From contig NZ_SGXM01000005.1 in NCBI RefSeq assembly GCF_004217045.1, positions 235,058-299,057 of the forward strand: 64,000 nt of DNA, in the 5' to 3' direction. The position numbers and the translations under genes are program-made. Each line of letters opens with the position of its first letter. Positions within the stretch are counted from its first letter, which is position 1. The notes under the pieces are model-generated. The model made no database searches. It was not told where the DNA came from and worked only from the letters and a program-made list of their open reading frames with translations. This document shows, piece after piece, positions 32,032-40,535 of this stretch. This DNA is from Cupriavidus agavae. Its GTDB lineage: Bacteria; Pseudomonadota; Gammaproteobacteria; Burkholderiales; Burkholderiaceae.

Positions 32032-33372
32032 ATGTCACACCCCATTCCCGCCCCCGTGGACGAGCGCCTGCCATGGCGCCAGTTGTTCATGTTTGGCCTG
32101 CAGCACGTGCTGGTGATGGCCGCATCGCCGATCGCGGCCGTGTTCCTGATGAGCAAGGCGCTTGGCTTGCCGACGGCGCTGTCCATCGGGTTGCTCAGCG
32201 CGACGTTTGTCGTGTGTGGCCTGGGCACGTTGTTGCAGTCGCTCGGCCGGAACGGCTTTGGCGCGCGGCTGCCGTTCGTGATGCTGCCGGGCGGGGCGCC
32301 CATCGTGCTGTTCATCCTGATCGCCCAGCAGACCGATGTGCAGACCGCCGCGGGCGCCGTGCTGCTGACCGGCGCGTTCTATTTCCTCGTGCTGCCGGTG
32401 TTCCGGCGCTGCCTGCGGTACTTCCCGCCAGTGGTGGTGGGCACGATGCTGCTGCTCGTGGCGATCAACCTGGCGCAGGTGTCCGGCCGGCTGGTTGCCG
32501 GCCATCCGGCCGCCGGCGATGCCGTGGCGCCGCTCAACCTGCTGCTGGCCTTCGTCACGCTCGCCTGCACCGTGGCGGCCTCGCGCCTGCTGTCGGGCAT
32601 GCTGGCACAGCTTGCCATCCTGCTGGGGCTGGTGGGCGGGGCGCTTTGCGCGGTGGCCCTGGGGGCGTTCCATGTGGGGCAACTGGCAGGGGCGCCGCTG
32701 CTGGCCCTGCCTACGCCGTTCCCGTTCGGATGGCCGCGCTTCGATGTGGTGGCCGCCGTGCCGCTGATGGTGTTCGCGGTGATCTCGATGGTGGAGGCCA
32801 CCGGCCAGACGCTGGCGATCAGCGATGCCGTGGGCCGTCCCGTCGACCAGCAGCGCGACGTGCCGCGCACGATCCGGGCCGATGCGCTGACCTCGCTGCT
32901 GGGCGGCATGTTCGGCACGTCGCTGATCATCACCAGCGGCGAGAACATCGGCATCGTGCGCGCCACCGGCGTGCGGTCCCGCTTCGTCACGGCGGTGTCC
33001 GGCGCCATCCTGGTGGCCTGCGGGCTGCTGGTGCCGGTATCGGCCCTGATCAGCGCGATTCCCGAAGCGGTGGTGGGCGGCACGGGCCTGGTGGTGTTCT
33101 GCATCGTCGGCACCATGGGTATCGACATGCTGCGCCGCGTGGACCTGCGCGACCACGCCAACATGTACGTGGTGGCCGTGGCGCTGGCTGTGGGCCTGCT
33201 GCCGATCCTGGTGCCGGGCATCTACGAGGCGCTGCCGGGCAACCTGCGCATCCTGCTCGGCAACGGCGTGGCGATGGGCGCCATCACGGCCGCGCTGCTG
33301 AACTTCCTCTTCTTCCATACCGGCGCCCGGCGCGCCGCGGCGCAAGCCGGGGCGGCCTCCGCCACGCACTGA
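32032..33372 (+). CDS. NCS2-family nucleobase permease (xanthine/uracil type)
   Basis: A 446-residue proton symporter with about 13-14 hydrophobic helices. Family motifs include FGLQHVLVMAASPIAAVF at the start, and GGMFGTSLIITSGENIGIV in the middle (where xanthine permeases carry the substrate Glu/Asn). ATG 32032 follows AGGAGAGAG. The palindromic operator 100 bp upstream places it under LacI control. The amidohydrolase gene follows by 4 bp, so the imported base or base-like ring is probably deaminated or hydrolysed next. Confidence 0.92.
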   Translation: MSHPIPAPVDERLPWRQLFMFGLQHVLVMAASPIAAVFLMSKALGLPTALSIGLLSATFVVCGLGTLLQSLGRNGFGARLPFVMLPGGAPIVLFILIAQQTDVQTAAGAVLLTGAFYFLVLPVFRRCLRYFPPVVVGTMLLLVAINLAQVSGRLVAGHPAAGDAVAPLNLLLAFVTLACTVAASRLLSGMLAQLAILLGLVGGALCAVALGAFHVGQLAGAPLLALPTPFPFGWPRFDVVAAVPLMVFAVISMVEATGQTLAISDAVGRPVDQQRDVPRTIRADALTSLLGGMFGTSLIITSGENIGIVRATGVRSRFVTAVSGAILVACGLLVPVSALISAIPEAVVGGTGLVVFCIVGTMGIDMLRRVDLRDHANMYVVAVALAVGLLPILVPGIYEALPGNLRILLGNGVAMGAITAALLNFLFFHTGARRAAAQAGAASATH

Positions 33373-33376
33373 CACC

Positions 33377-34843
33377 ATGACCCAATCCTTCCGATCCCAC
33401 CCGGCATGGCCGGGCGAGACTCCGTCGTCTTCCGCACCGCTCCGGCCCGGCGACCTGGCGGCGCCCCACATCCTTGCGCCCGAGTGGCTGCTGCTGCGCC
33501 AGGGTGCGGTGCGCGGCCACGCCGTGGTCGTCGAGGATGGCTGCTTCACGGCCGTGGGCCGCGTCGCGGACATCGAGGCACGCTACCCGGCGCTGCAGAC
33601 GCGCCCGCTGCCGCGCACGCTGCTGATGCCGGGCATGATCGACACCCACCATCACCTGACCCAGTCTTTCGGCAAGTCGCTGGTGTTCGGCGAGCCCTCG
33701 GAGATCTTCCGGCGCATCTGGGTGCCGCTCGAAGGCAGCCTGAAGGCGGAGCACCTGTACCTGTCGTCGAAGCTGGCGGCGCTCGAAGCGCTGCGCGGCG
33801 GCTTCACCACGGTGGTCGACGCCGGCACGCGCAGCGACGCAGGACTCGACGCAATCGCGCGGGCCGTGTCCGATGCCGGCATCCGCTGCGTGCTGGGCCT
33901 GATCTGCAATGACCGGCCCGGTGCCGACACGCTCGATGCCGGCCCGATCCTGCGGCGCGCCGCCGCGCACCTGGGCCAGTACGAGACAAACCGGCTCGTC
34001 ACGCCGTCGCTCGCGATCTCGATTCCCGAGGTGGCCAGCGACGCCATGCTGCAGCACGTCTACCGCATGTGCGCGGAAGCGGGGCGGGTCTTCCAGACCC
34101 ATGCCAACGAGCATCTGGTGGCGGTGGAGCGGTCGCTCAATGTCTGCGGTGCGCGTCCCATCGAGCATCTGGCCGCGATCGGCGCGCTGGGGCCGGCCGC
34201 GCTGCTGGCCCACGCCACGCTGGTGACGCCGCGCGAGATCCGGCTGCTGGCCGATACCGGGACGGCGGTAGCCTACAACCCGGTGGCCAGCGCGTGGAAA
34301 GGCAACGCCGTGGCGCCGGCCGAGACCATGGCCACGTTCGGCGTGCGGCTGGGGCTCGGCACGGACGGCACCCGCAGCGATGGCTTCCGCCTGCTGGACT
34401 ACGCCGAGGCCGCGCAGCGCTTCGCGTTCGGCATTGGCGTGGGCGATTCGTCCTGCGGGGCGGGCTGGCGGTGGGTGGACATGGCCACCCACGGCGCCGC
34501 CGCTGTGGCCGGGCTGGGCGCGCTGACGGGCGAGATCGCGCAGGGCAAGCGGGCAGACTTCCTGCTCGTCGATCTCGACGTGCCGGAGCTGGCCCCGTCC
34601 TGGGACCTGACCTGGGAGCTGGTGCGCCTGGCCAACCGCGACCAGATCCGCGCCGTGGTGGTGGACGGCCAGTTGCGCTTGTGGGACGGCTGGCCCGTGG
34701 ATTGGGACGCCCGCGCGCTGCTGCGCGACATCCGCGCCATGGCCGACGACACCATTGCCGGCGCGCCGATCCGCAAGCTGCACGAGGCGGCGGACCTGCA
34801 CCGTGCCCGGCACGCTCGGGCCGGGACGGGGGCGCGGGCATGA
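33377..34843 (+). CDS. Amidohydrolase, cytosine/guanine deaminase-like
   Basis: A 488-residue member of the metal-dependent amidohydrolase superfamily. Metal ligands are visible: GMIDTHHHLTQ (from His91), QTHANEHLV, LAHATLV and GTDGTRSD (Asp near residue 329). GEIAQGKRADFLLVDLD near the C-terminus is the second beta-sandwich of the ATZ/TRZ-type group that includes guanine deaminase, hydroxyatrazine hydrolases and related enzymes. The first 25 residues are unconserved. Between a nucleobase permease and a TSUP exporter, it probably opens or deaminates an imported N-heterocycle. The exact substrate cannot be read from the sequence. Confidence 0.88.
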   Translation: MTQSFRSHPAWPGETPSSSAPLRPGDLAAPHILAPEWLLLRQGAVRGHAVVVEDGCFTAVGRVADIEARYPALQTRPLPRTLLMPGMIDTHHHLTQSFGKSLVFGEPSEIFRRIWVPLEGSLKAEHLYLSSKLAALEALRGGFTTVVDAGTRSDAGLDAIARAVSDAGIRCVLGLICNDRPGADTLDAGPILRRAAAHLGQYETNRLVTPSLAISIPEVASDAMLQHVYRMCAEAGRVFQTHANEHLVAVERSLNVCGARPIEHLAAIGALGPAALLAHATLVTPREIRLLADTGTAVAYNPVASAWKGNAVAPAETMATFGVRLGLGTDGTRSDGFRLLDYAEAAQRFAFGIGVGDSSCGAGWRWVDMATHGAAAVAGLGALTGEIAQGKRADFLLVDLDVPELAPSWDLTWELVRLANRDQIRAVVVDGQLRLWDGWPVDWDARALLRDIRAMADDTIAGAPIRKLHEAADLHRARHARAGTGARA

Positions 34844-35565
34844 CGATGGCGATGGCGATGGATCTGACCGGCTTCAGCGTCTGCGTGGCCGTGTTCACGG
34901 GCGCGCTGGTGCAGGGCACCACGGGCATGGGCTTCGCGCTGATCGTGGTGCCGGTGCTGGCGCTGGCCGCGCCGGCCATGCTGCCCGGCGCGCTGCTGCT
35001 GGCGATGCTGCCGCTGAACGCCTATGTGGCCTGGCGCGAGCGCCATGCCATCGACGTGCGCGGGGCCGGGTGGATCAGCGCCGGACGCGTTGCCGGCACG
35101 TTCGGCGGCCTGTGGGTGCTGGTGGCCATGCCGATGGCCTGGCTCAACATGCTGGTGGGCGGCAGTACCATTGCCGCCGCCGTGGTGTCGCTGGCCGCAC
35201 CCGCGTTCACGCCCGGACGGCTGACTTTCGCGTCGACCGGCCTGATCACCGGCGTTACCGAGACGGCTACCGGCGTGGGCGGCCCGCCGCTGGCGCTGGC
35301 CTACCAGCACGCGCCCGTGGCGACGCTGCGGGCAACGGTGGCGCTGTGCTTCCTGTTCGGCGAAGTGATTTCGCTGGTGGTGCTGGCGCTGGGAGACCGC
35401 CTCGGCACGACGCAGGTGCTCTACGCGCTGGGGTTGCTGCCCGTGCTGGCGGCGGGGATGGTTGCCAGCCACCTGGTGCACCGGCGCATCAACCAGCGGA
35501 TGCTGCGGATGGGCGTGCTCGTGTTCGCGCTGGTGTCCGGCGCGGTGGTGCTGCTGCGCAGCTAG
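34840..35565 (+). CDS. TSUP (TauE/SafE) family membrane transporter
   Basis: A 241-residue protein with about seven to eight hydrophobic helices. GALVQGTTGMGFALIVVPVL and LITGVTETATGVGGPPLALA are the two TauE/SafE repeats. The family exports sulphite, sulphoacetate or similar anions. It overlaps the amidohydrolase by ATGA, so it is part of the same operon and may expel an acidic product of that enzyme. Its stop codon overlaps the stop codon of the convergent LacI gene by 4 bp. Confidence 0.88.
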   Translation: MTMAMAMDLTGFSVCVAVFTGALVQGTTGMGFALIVVPVLALAAPAMLPGALLLAMLPLNAYVAWRERHAIDVRGAGWISAGRVAGTFGGLWVLVAMPMAWLNMLVGGSTIAAAVVSLAAPAFTPGRLTFASTGLITGVTETATGVGGPPLALAYQHAPVATLRATVALCFLFGEVISLVVLALGDRLGTTQVLYALGLLPVLAAGMVASHLVHRRINQRMLRMGVLVFALVSGAVVLLRS

Positions 35566-36617
35566 TTACGCAGCGAAGACGCGCGCGGCACCAGTTCGGG
35601 CGACGGCCCGATGACGCTGCGCTGGCCGGACTCGCCCGAGATGTGCGCGAACAGCAGTTCCACCGCCAGCGCGGCCACCGCTTCGAGATGCAGGTTGACG
35701 GCCGTCAGCGGCGGCTGGGCGGCGCGGGCGCGGATGCCGTCGTAGCGCGTGACCACCAGGACTTGCCCCGGCACGCTTTTTCCCACGGCGCGCAGGTGGT
35801 GCATGGCGCCCACGGCGAAGGCGTCCACTGGCGCGCACAGGCCGTCCAGAGCGGGCAGTTGTTCCAGCAGTTGCGCGCAGGCGTCGGCACCGGCCGCCTC
35901 GCCCAGCGCCTCCGGGGCCTTGACCAGATGGCAGGGCAGGCCGCGCGAGGCCGTGAATGCGCGGTAGACGCGCTCCATTTCCAGATAGGACTGCCGCGCG
36001 CCGTCGCCGATCATCAGCCCGATCTGCCGGCAGCCCTGGTCGTGGAGGTGTTCCAGCAGCAGATTCGCGGTGTGTGCCGATTGCAGGTCGACATAGGGCT
36101 CGGGCGTGTCCGTGAGCGGCTCGCGGCCAATCGACACGATGCTGACGTCCCGGCCGCGCAGCCGTGCAATGTTCGGGTCGCCGGCCACCGGTTCGATGAC
36201 GATGGCCCCGTCGATGTCGAGCGATTCGAGCAGCCCGCCGGCCCCTTCGAGCGGCGGCACAAGCACGACGCCGAGACCGCGCGCCATGGCGGACTCGGCG
36301 GCGATGGCCGCGACCTCCATCATGAAGCCGAGCCGCGAGGTGCCGCCGGCCACCGCGAAGGGCATCGAGGACAGCAGCGCGATGCAGTTGGCCCGCCCCG
36401 ACTGCAGCCGCCGGGCGCGCACGCTGGCGCGGTAGCCCAGTTCGCCGGCAATCCGCTTGACGCGCGCGCGCGTTTCCGGATCGACCACCCCGCGGTCGTT
36501 GAGCGCGTGCGAGACCGTGGTCAGCGACACGCCGGCCGCGCGCGCCACGTCATGGATGGTGACGCGGCGCGGCTTGCCGGTGGATTCGGGCGAGCGGTGG
36601 GAAGGGGAGTCTGTCAT
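35562..36617 (-). CDS. LacI family transcriptional regulator
   Basis: A 351-residue repressor. The DNA-binding head is RVTIHDVARAAGVSLTTVSH ALNDRG at about residues 18-43, with the hinge YRASVRARRLQSGR. The periplasmic-binding-like effector domain fills the rest and has IGLMIGDGARQSYLEMERVY. It is convergent with, and overlaps, the permease-amidohydrolase-TSUP operon. The perfect 22-bp palindrome at 31911 has the LacI-type CG centre, so this protein very probably represses that operon. The inducer is likely the permease substrate. No copy of the palindrome stands before its own gene. Confidence 0.93.
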   Translation of the reverse strand: MTDSPSHRSPESTGKPRRVTIHDVARAAGVSLTTVSHALNDRGVVDPETRARVKRIAGELGYRASVRARRLQSGRANCIALLSSMPFAVAGGTSRLGFMMEVAAIAAESAMARGLGVVLVPPLEGAGGLLESLDIDGAIVIEPVAGDPNIARLRGRDVSIVSIGREPLTDTPEPYVDLQSAHTANLLLEHLHDQGCRQIGLMIGDGARQSYLEMERVYRAFTASRGLPCHLVKAPEALGEAAGADACAQLLEQLPALDGLCAPVDAFAVGAMHHLRAVGKSVPGQVLVVTRYDGIRARAAQPPLTAVNLHLEAVAALAVELLFAHISGESGQRSVIGPSPELVPRASSLRN

Positions 36618-36677
36618 GCCAGGATCGGGAGCAGTCCGGCAAGGATACAGGACCGGCGCGCCCCGGCCGCGCCGGGC

Positions 36678-37646
36678 TCAGGCCGCCAGCAGCTCGCTGA
36701 ACCGCGCGATGTCGACGTTGCCCCCGCTGATGATCACCCCCACGCGCTTGCCCTTCAGCGCCTGCTTCTGCTGCAGCACGGCGGCCAGCCCCAGGCAGCC
36801 GGTCGGCTCCACGATCATCTTCATCCGCTCGGCGAAGAAGCGCATGGCCTCCACGAGTTCGGCGTCGGTCGCGGTCAGGATGTCAGTGACATCGCGCTTG
36901 ATGATGCCGAAGGTGTAATGGCCCAGCGCCGGGGTCTGCGCGCCATCGGCGATGGTCTTGGGCGTGTCGATCCTGACGATCGACCCGCTGCGGAACGACT
37001 GCTGGCCGTCGTTGCCGGCCTCCGGTTCCACGCCGTACAGCTTGCAGGCCGGTGCCAGCGCGCGCGTGGACAGCGCAGTGCCCGAGAGCAGGCCGCCGCC
37101 GCCCAGCGGCGTGAACAGCGCGTCCAGCGGGCCGGTTTCCTCGAACAGCTCCTTGGCCGCCGTGCCCTGGCCCGTCAGCACGTCGGGGTGGTCGAACGGC
37201 GGGATCAGCGTCATGCCGTGCTCTTCGGCCAGCCGGCGGCCGATGGCTTCGCGGTCTTCCTTGTAGCGGTCATAGCTGACCACGGTGGCGCCATAGCCCT
37301 TCGTGGCGGCCACCTTGGCGGCGGGCGCGTCATGCGGCATCACGATGGTGGCCGGCATGCCGAGCAGCCGCGCCGACAGCGCGATGCCCTGCGCGTGGTT
37401 GCCCGACGAGAACGCCACCACGCCGCCCCGGCGCTGTTCGGGCGTGAAGCGGGACAGCGCGTTGAACGCCCCCCGGAACTTGAAGGCGCCCATGCGCTGG
37501 AAGTTCTCGCACTTGAAGAAGACTTCGGCGCCGAGCAGGTCGTTCAGCGTGCGCGAGGTGTTGACCGGCGTGCGGTTGGCGTAGCCGGCGATGCGGCCGG
37601 CGGCGGCCTCGACATCGGCATAGGTGGGCAGGATCAGGGTGGTCAT
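36678..37646 (-). CDS. Threonine/3-hydroxyaspartate dehydratase-like PLP enzyme
   Basis: A 322-residue fold-type II PLP enzyme without an ACT domain, so it is catabolic or racemase-like. The PLP lysine lies in MGAFKFRGAFNAL; SSGNHAQGIALSA binds the carboxylate; TPLGGGGLLSGTAL binds phosphate. The blocks match serine racemase and L-threo-3-hydroxyaspartate ammonia-lyase as well as threonine dehydratase. Length is right for that group. It is alone, transcribed leftward, with 113 bp before the nasA stop region. Substrate is uncertain among threonine, serine and 3-hydroxyaspartate. Confidence 0.88.
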   Translation of the reverse strand: MTTLILPTYADVEAAAGRIAGYANRTPVNTSRTLNDLLGAEVFFKCENFQRMGAFKFRGAFNALSRFTPEQRRGGVVAFSSGNHAQGIALSARLLGMPATIVMPHDAPAAKVAATKGYGATVVSYDRYKEDREAIGRRLAEEHGMTLIPPFDHPDVLTGQGTAAKELFEETGPLDALFTPLGGGGLLSGTALSTRALAPACKLYGVEPEAGNDGQQSFRSGSIVRIDTPKTIADGAQTPALGHYTFGIIKRDVTDILTATDAELVEAMRFFAERMKMIVEPTGCLGLAAVLQQKQALKGKRVGVIISGGNVDIARFSELLAA

Positions 37647-37759
37647 GGCGGTTCCGGGAGGGGGCGCGCAGGGGCACGCGCAAGGCCCATAGCTTTAGCG
37701 CCGGCCCCGCGCTTGTCAAGATACAGACGGACCGGAACAGGACAGGCCGGGAAGCGCCC

Positions 37760-40507
37760 TCAGGCCGCCTCGGCCACGCGGATCTCCACCAGCAGCTTGC
37801 GCAGCTCCGGCACGCAGGAGCCGCAGTTGCCGCCCGCCTTGACGCAGGCGGTGATCTCGGCCGGCGTCTTGAGGTCGTGCTGGCGCACGGCGTCGCAGAT
37901 CGTGTTGCGGCCCACGCCGAAGCACGAGCAGATGGTGGGGCCGGCGTCGGCGGTCTTCTCCAGCGGCTGGCCCAGCAGCAGGCCGATGCGGTCGGCGTCT
38001 TCCAGACGCTCCTGGCCGAACAACTGCGAGAGCCAGGCGCGCGAGGGCAACTCGGCGCGCGTGCAGACGTAGACGCAGGCCGCGATCCGGTCGTCGACCA
38101 CGTAGCCGGCGTGGTAGACGCCGGCGGTGCGGTCTTCGTATTCGAGCCAGTCGGCGTCCGGGTCCTGCACGCCGAGCAGGTCGCGCGCCCAGGCGGTGCG
38201 GTCGGCCACCACGTCGCGGCCGGCAAACTCGTAGCGGTGGAACTGCTGGCCCTGGATGCGCGTCCAGTACGTCAGCGCGTCGGCGGGCAGGGCGTTGCGG
38301 CTCAGCGCGAAGCCGTGCCACGACACGCGGAATTCGTCCACGCGCACCGGGGTGTGCTTGAACTCGGGCTCGCCGGAGACCGGGTCGACGGCCGGATTGA
38401 CCACGGCGCCGACGCGGGCGTCGGAGCTGAACTGGTCGTTCCAGTGGATCGGCACGAACACGCTGCCGCGCGGAATGCCGCCGCCAAAGCGCACGCGCGC
38501 CACCATGGCGCCCCAGCGGCTGGTCACGCGCGCCAGCTTGCCTTCGCCCACGCCGCACAGCAGGGCGTCCTGCGGGTGCATGTCGACGAACGGCTCGGGC
38601 AGATGGTCGGCCAGCCGCGCGGCGCGGCCGGTGCGCGTCATCGTGTGCCACTGGTCGCGCACGCGGCCCGTGTTCAGGATCAGTGGAAAGTCGTCGTCGG
38701 CGGCGTGGACCGGTGCGCGGGCCGCCGTGGCCACGAAGCGCGCACGTCCGTCCCCGAACGCAAAGCGCCCGTCGCCGAACAGGCGCGGCGTGCCGGGCGC
38801 CGTGGCGGCGCGCAGCGGCCATTGCACGGGCACGAGTTCGTCGTAGGCTTGGCGGCCAAGACCGGTAAGGCCGCCGATATCGAACATGCGGGGTGCATCG
38901 CGGTCGTCGGCATCGGGACCGGCGCGATTGCGAAACGCGCTCAGGCGTGCGTGCTCGTCGAAGATTTCATGCTGGCCGGCGTAGTCGAAGCCGGCAAAGC
39001 CCATGCGGCGGGCCACGTCGCAGAGGATGTCCCAGTCCGCGCGTGCCTCGCCGGGGGCAGGCAGGAAGGCCCGCTGGCGCGAGATGCGGCGCTCGGAGTT
39101 GGTCACCGTGCCGTCCTTCTCGCCCCAGCCCAGCGCGGGCAGCAGCACGTGGGCCGCGTCGTTGGTATCGGTGCGGGTGACGATGTCCGAGGCCACCACC
39201 AGTTCGCACCTTGCCAGCGCGCGGCGGGCCTGGTCGGCGTCGGGCAGGCTGACCACGGGGTTGGTGCCGATCACCCAGACCGCCTTGACCGTGCCCGCCT
39301 CGATGGCCTGGAACAGGTCCACGGCCTTGAGCCCGGGCCGGTCGGCCATCCGGGGAGACTGCCAGAAATCCTGCACGATCGCGCGATGGACCGGGTTGGC
39401 CAGCTCCATGTGGGCGGCCAGCATGTTCGCCAGCCCGCCCACCTCGCGGCCGCCCATGGCGTTGGGCTGCCCGGTCAGCGAGAACGGCCCCATGCCCGGG
39501 CGGCCGATGCGCCCGGTCAGCAGGTGGCAGTTGACGATGGCGTTGACCTTGTCGGTGCCCGACGAAGACTGGTTCACGCCCATCGAGAACGCGGTGACGA
39601 CCTTTTCCGTGCCGGCGAACAGCGCGAAGAACTGCTCCAGATCCTGCGCGTCGAGCTTGCAGGCGCGGGCGAGGGCGGCGATCTCGGTGTCGTCGGCCCG
39701 GGCGGCGGCCAGCGCGTCATCGAGTCCGCTGGTGTGGGCCTCGACAAACGCCCGGTCGGCGTGGCCGTGGCGGGACAGGTAGGACAGCAGGCCGTTGAAC
39801 AGCCGCACGTCGGTGCCGGCTCGCAGCGGCAGGTGCAGGTCTGCCAGTTCGCACGTGGCGGTGCGGCGCGGGTCGATGGCCACGATCTTCATCTCGGGCC
39901 GGGCTTCCTTGGCGCGCGTCAGGCGCTGGAACAGGATCGGGTGGCACCACGCGGTGTTCGAGCCCACCAGCACGACGAGGTCGGCCGATTCGAGGTCTTC
40001 GTAGCTGCACGGCACGAGGTCCTCGCCAAACGCGCGCTTGTGGCCGGCCACGGCCGACGACATGCAGAGCCGCGAATTGGTGTCGATGTTGGCCGAGCCG
40101 ATAAAGCCCTTCATGAGCTTGTTGGCGACGTAGTAGTCCTCGGTCAGGATCTGGCCGGAGACGTACAGCGCCACGGCGTCGGGGCCGTGCCGGGCGATCA
40201 CGTCGGCAAAGCCGCTGGCGACGCGGTGCAGCGCGTCGTCCCAGCTGGTTCGGTGCAGCGTGCCATCGGCCGCGCGGAGCTGGGGGTAAAGCAGCCGGCC
40301 GTCGAGGCCGAGGGTATCGCCAAGGGCGGAGCCCTTCACGCACAGGCGGCCGGAGTTCGACGCATGATCGGCGTCGCCCTGGACTTCAACCTGGCCGTCG
40401 GCACGCACGGTGGCGCGCACGCCGCATCCCACGCCGCAGTACGGGCACGTGGTGGATACGGTCCTGGTGGGGGTGGTGGCGACCACCGCGATATCGGACA
40501 GGTTCAC
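37760..40507 (-). CDS. nasA: Assimilatory nitrate reductase catalytic subunit
   Basis: A 915-residue cytoplasmic Mo-bisMGD enzyme that reduces nitrate to nitrite. The N-terminal [4Fe-4S] site is CPYCGVGC (Cys21, 24, 28) with the fourth Cys in GRLCVKG. Molybdopterin-binding blocks such as IDTNSRLCMSSAVAGHKRAF (active-site region) and VLINFD-like loops follow. The last 70 residues are an extra [2Fe-2S] BFD-like domain: ICSCFGVGRNTICDAV and GGNCGSCVPEL. That tail accepts electrons and is common in NasA proteins paired with a flavoprotein. It is last in the narK-nirB-nirD-FAD oxidoreductase-nasA operon; the FAD protein directly upstream is the presumed electron donor. Confidence 0.96.
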   Translation of the reverse strand: MNLSDIAVVATTPTRTVSTTCPYCGVGCGVRATVRADGQVEVQGDADHASNSGRLCVKGSALGDTLGLDGRLLYPQLRAADGTLHRTSWDDALHRVASGFADVIARHGPDAVALYVSGQILTEDYYVANKLMKGFIGSANIDTNSRLCMSSAVAGHKRAFGEDLVPCSYEDLESADLVVLVGSNTAWCHPILFQRLTRAKEARPEMKIVAIDPRRTATCELADLHLPLRAGTDVRLFNGLLSYLSRHGHADRAFVEAHTSGLDDALAAARADDTEIAALARACKLDAQDLEQFFALFAGTEKVVTAFSMGVNQSSSGTDKVNAIVNCHLLTGRIGRPGMGPFSLTGQPNAMGGREVGGLANMLAAHMELANPVHRAIVQDFWQSPRMADRPGLKAVDLFQAIEAGTVKAVWVIGTNPVVSLPDADQARRALARCELVVASDIVTRTDTNDAAHVLLPALGWGEKDGTVTNSERRISRQRAFLPAPGEARADWDILCDVARRMGFAGFDYAGQHEIFDEHARLSAFRNRAGPDADDRDAPRMFDIGGLTGLGRQAYDELVPVQWPLRAATAPGTPRLFGDGRFAFGDGRARFVATAARAPVHAADDDFPLILNTGRVRDQWHTMTRTGRAARLADHLPEPFVDMHPQDALLCGVGEGKLARVTSRWGAMVARVRFGGGIPRGSVFVPIHWNDQFSSDARVGAVVNPAVDPVSGEPEFKHTPVRVDEFRVSWHGFALSRNALPADALTYWTRIQGQQFHRYEFAGRDVVADRTAWARDLLGVQDPDADWLEYEDRTAGVYHAGYVVDDRIAACVYVCTRAELPSRAWLSQLFGQERLEDADRIGLLLGQPLEKTADAGPTICSCFGVGRNTICDAVRQHDLKTPAEITACVKAGGNCGSCVPELRKLLVEIRVAEAA

Positions 40508-40535
40508 GAATCAGTCTCTGTGTTGGCGGGACGTT

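Noticed and set aside
34069..34839. N-terminal extension of the TSUP transporter
   Set aside because: The frame is open through the amidohydrolase gene, but the sequence is out-of-frame noise. Family homology starts at the ATG at 34840.
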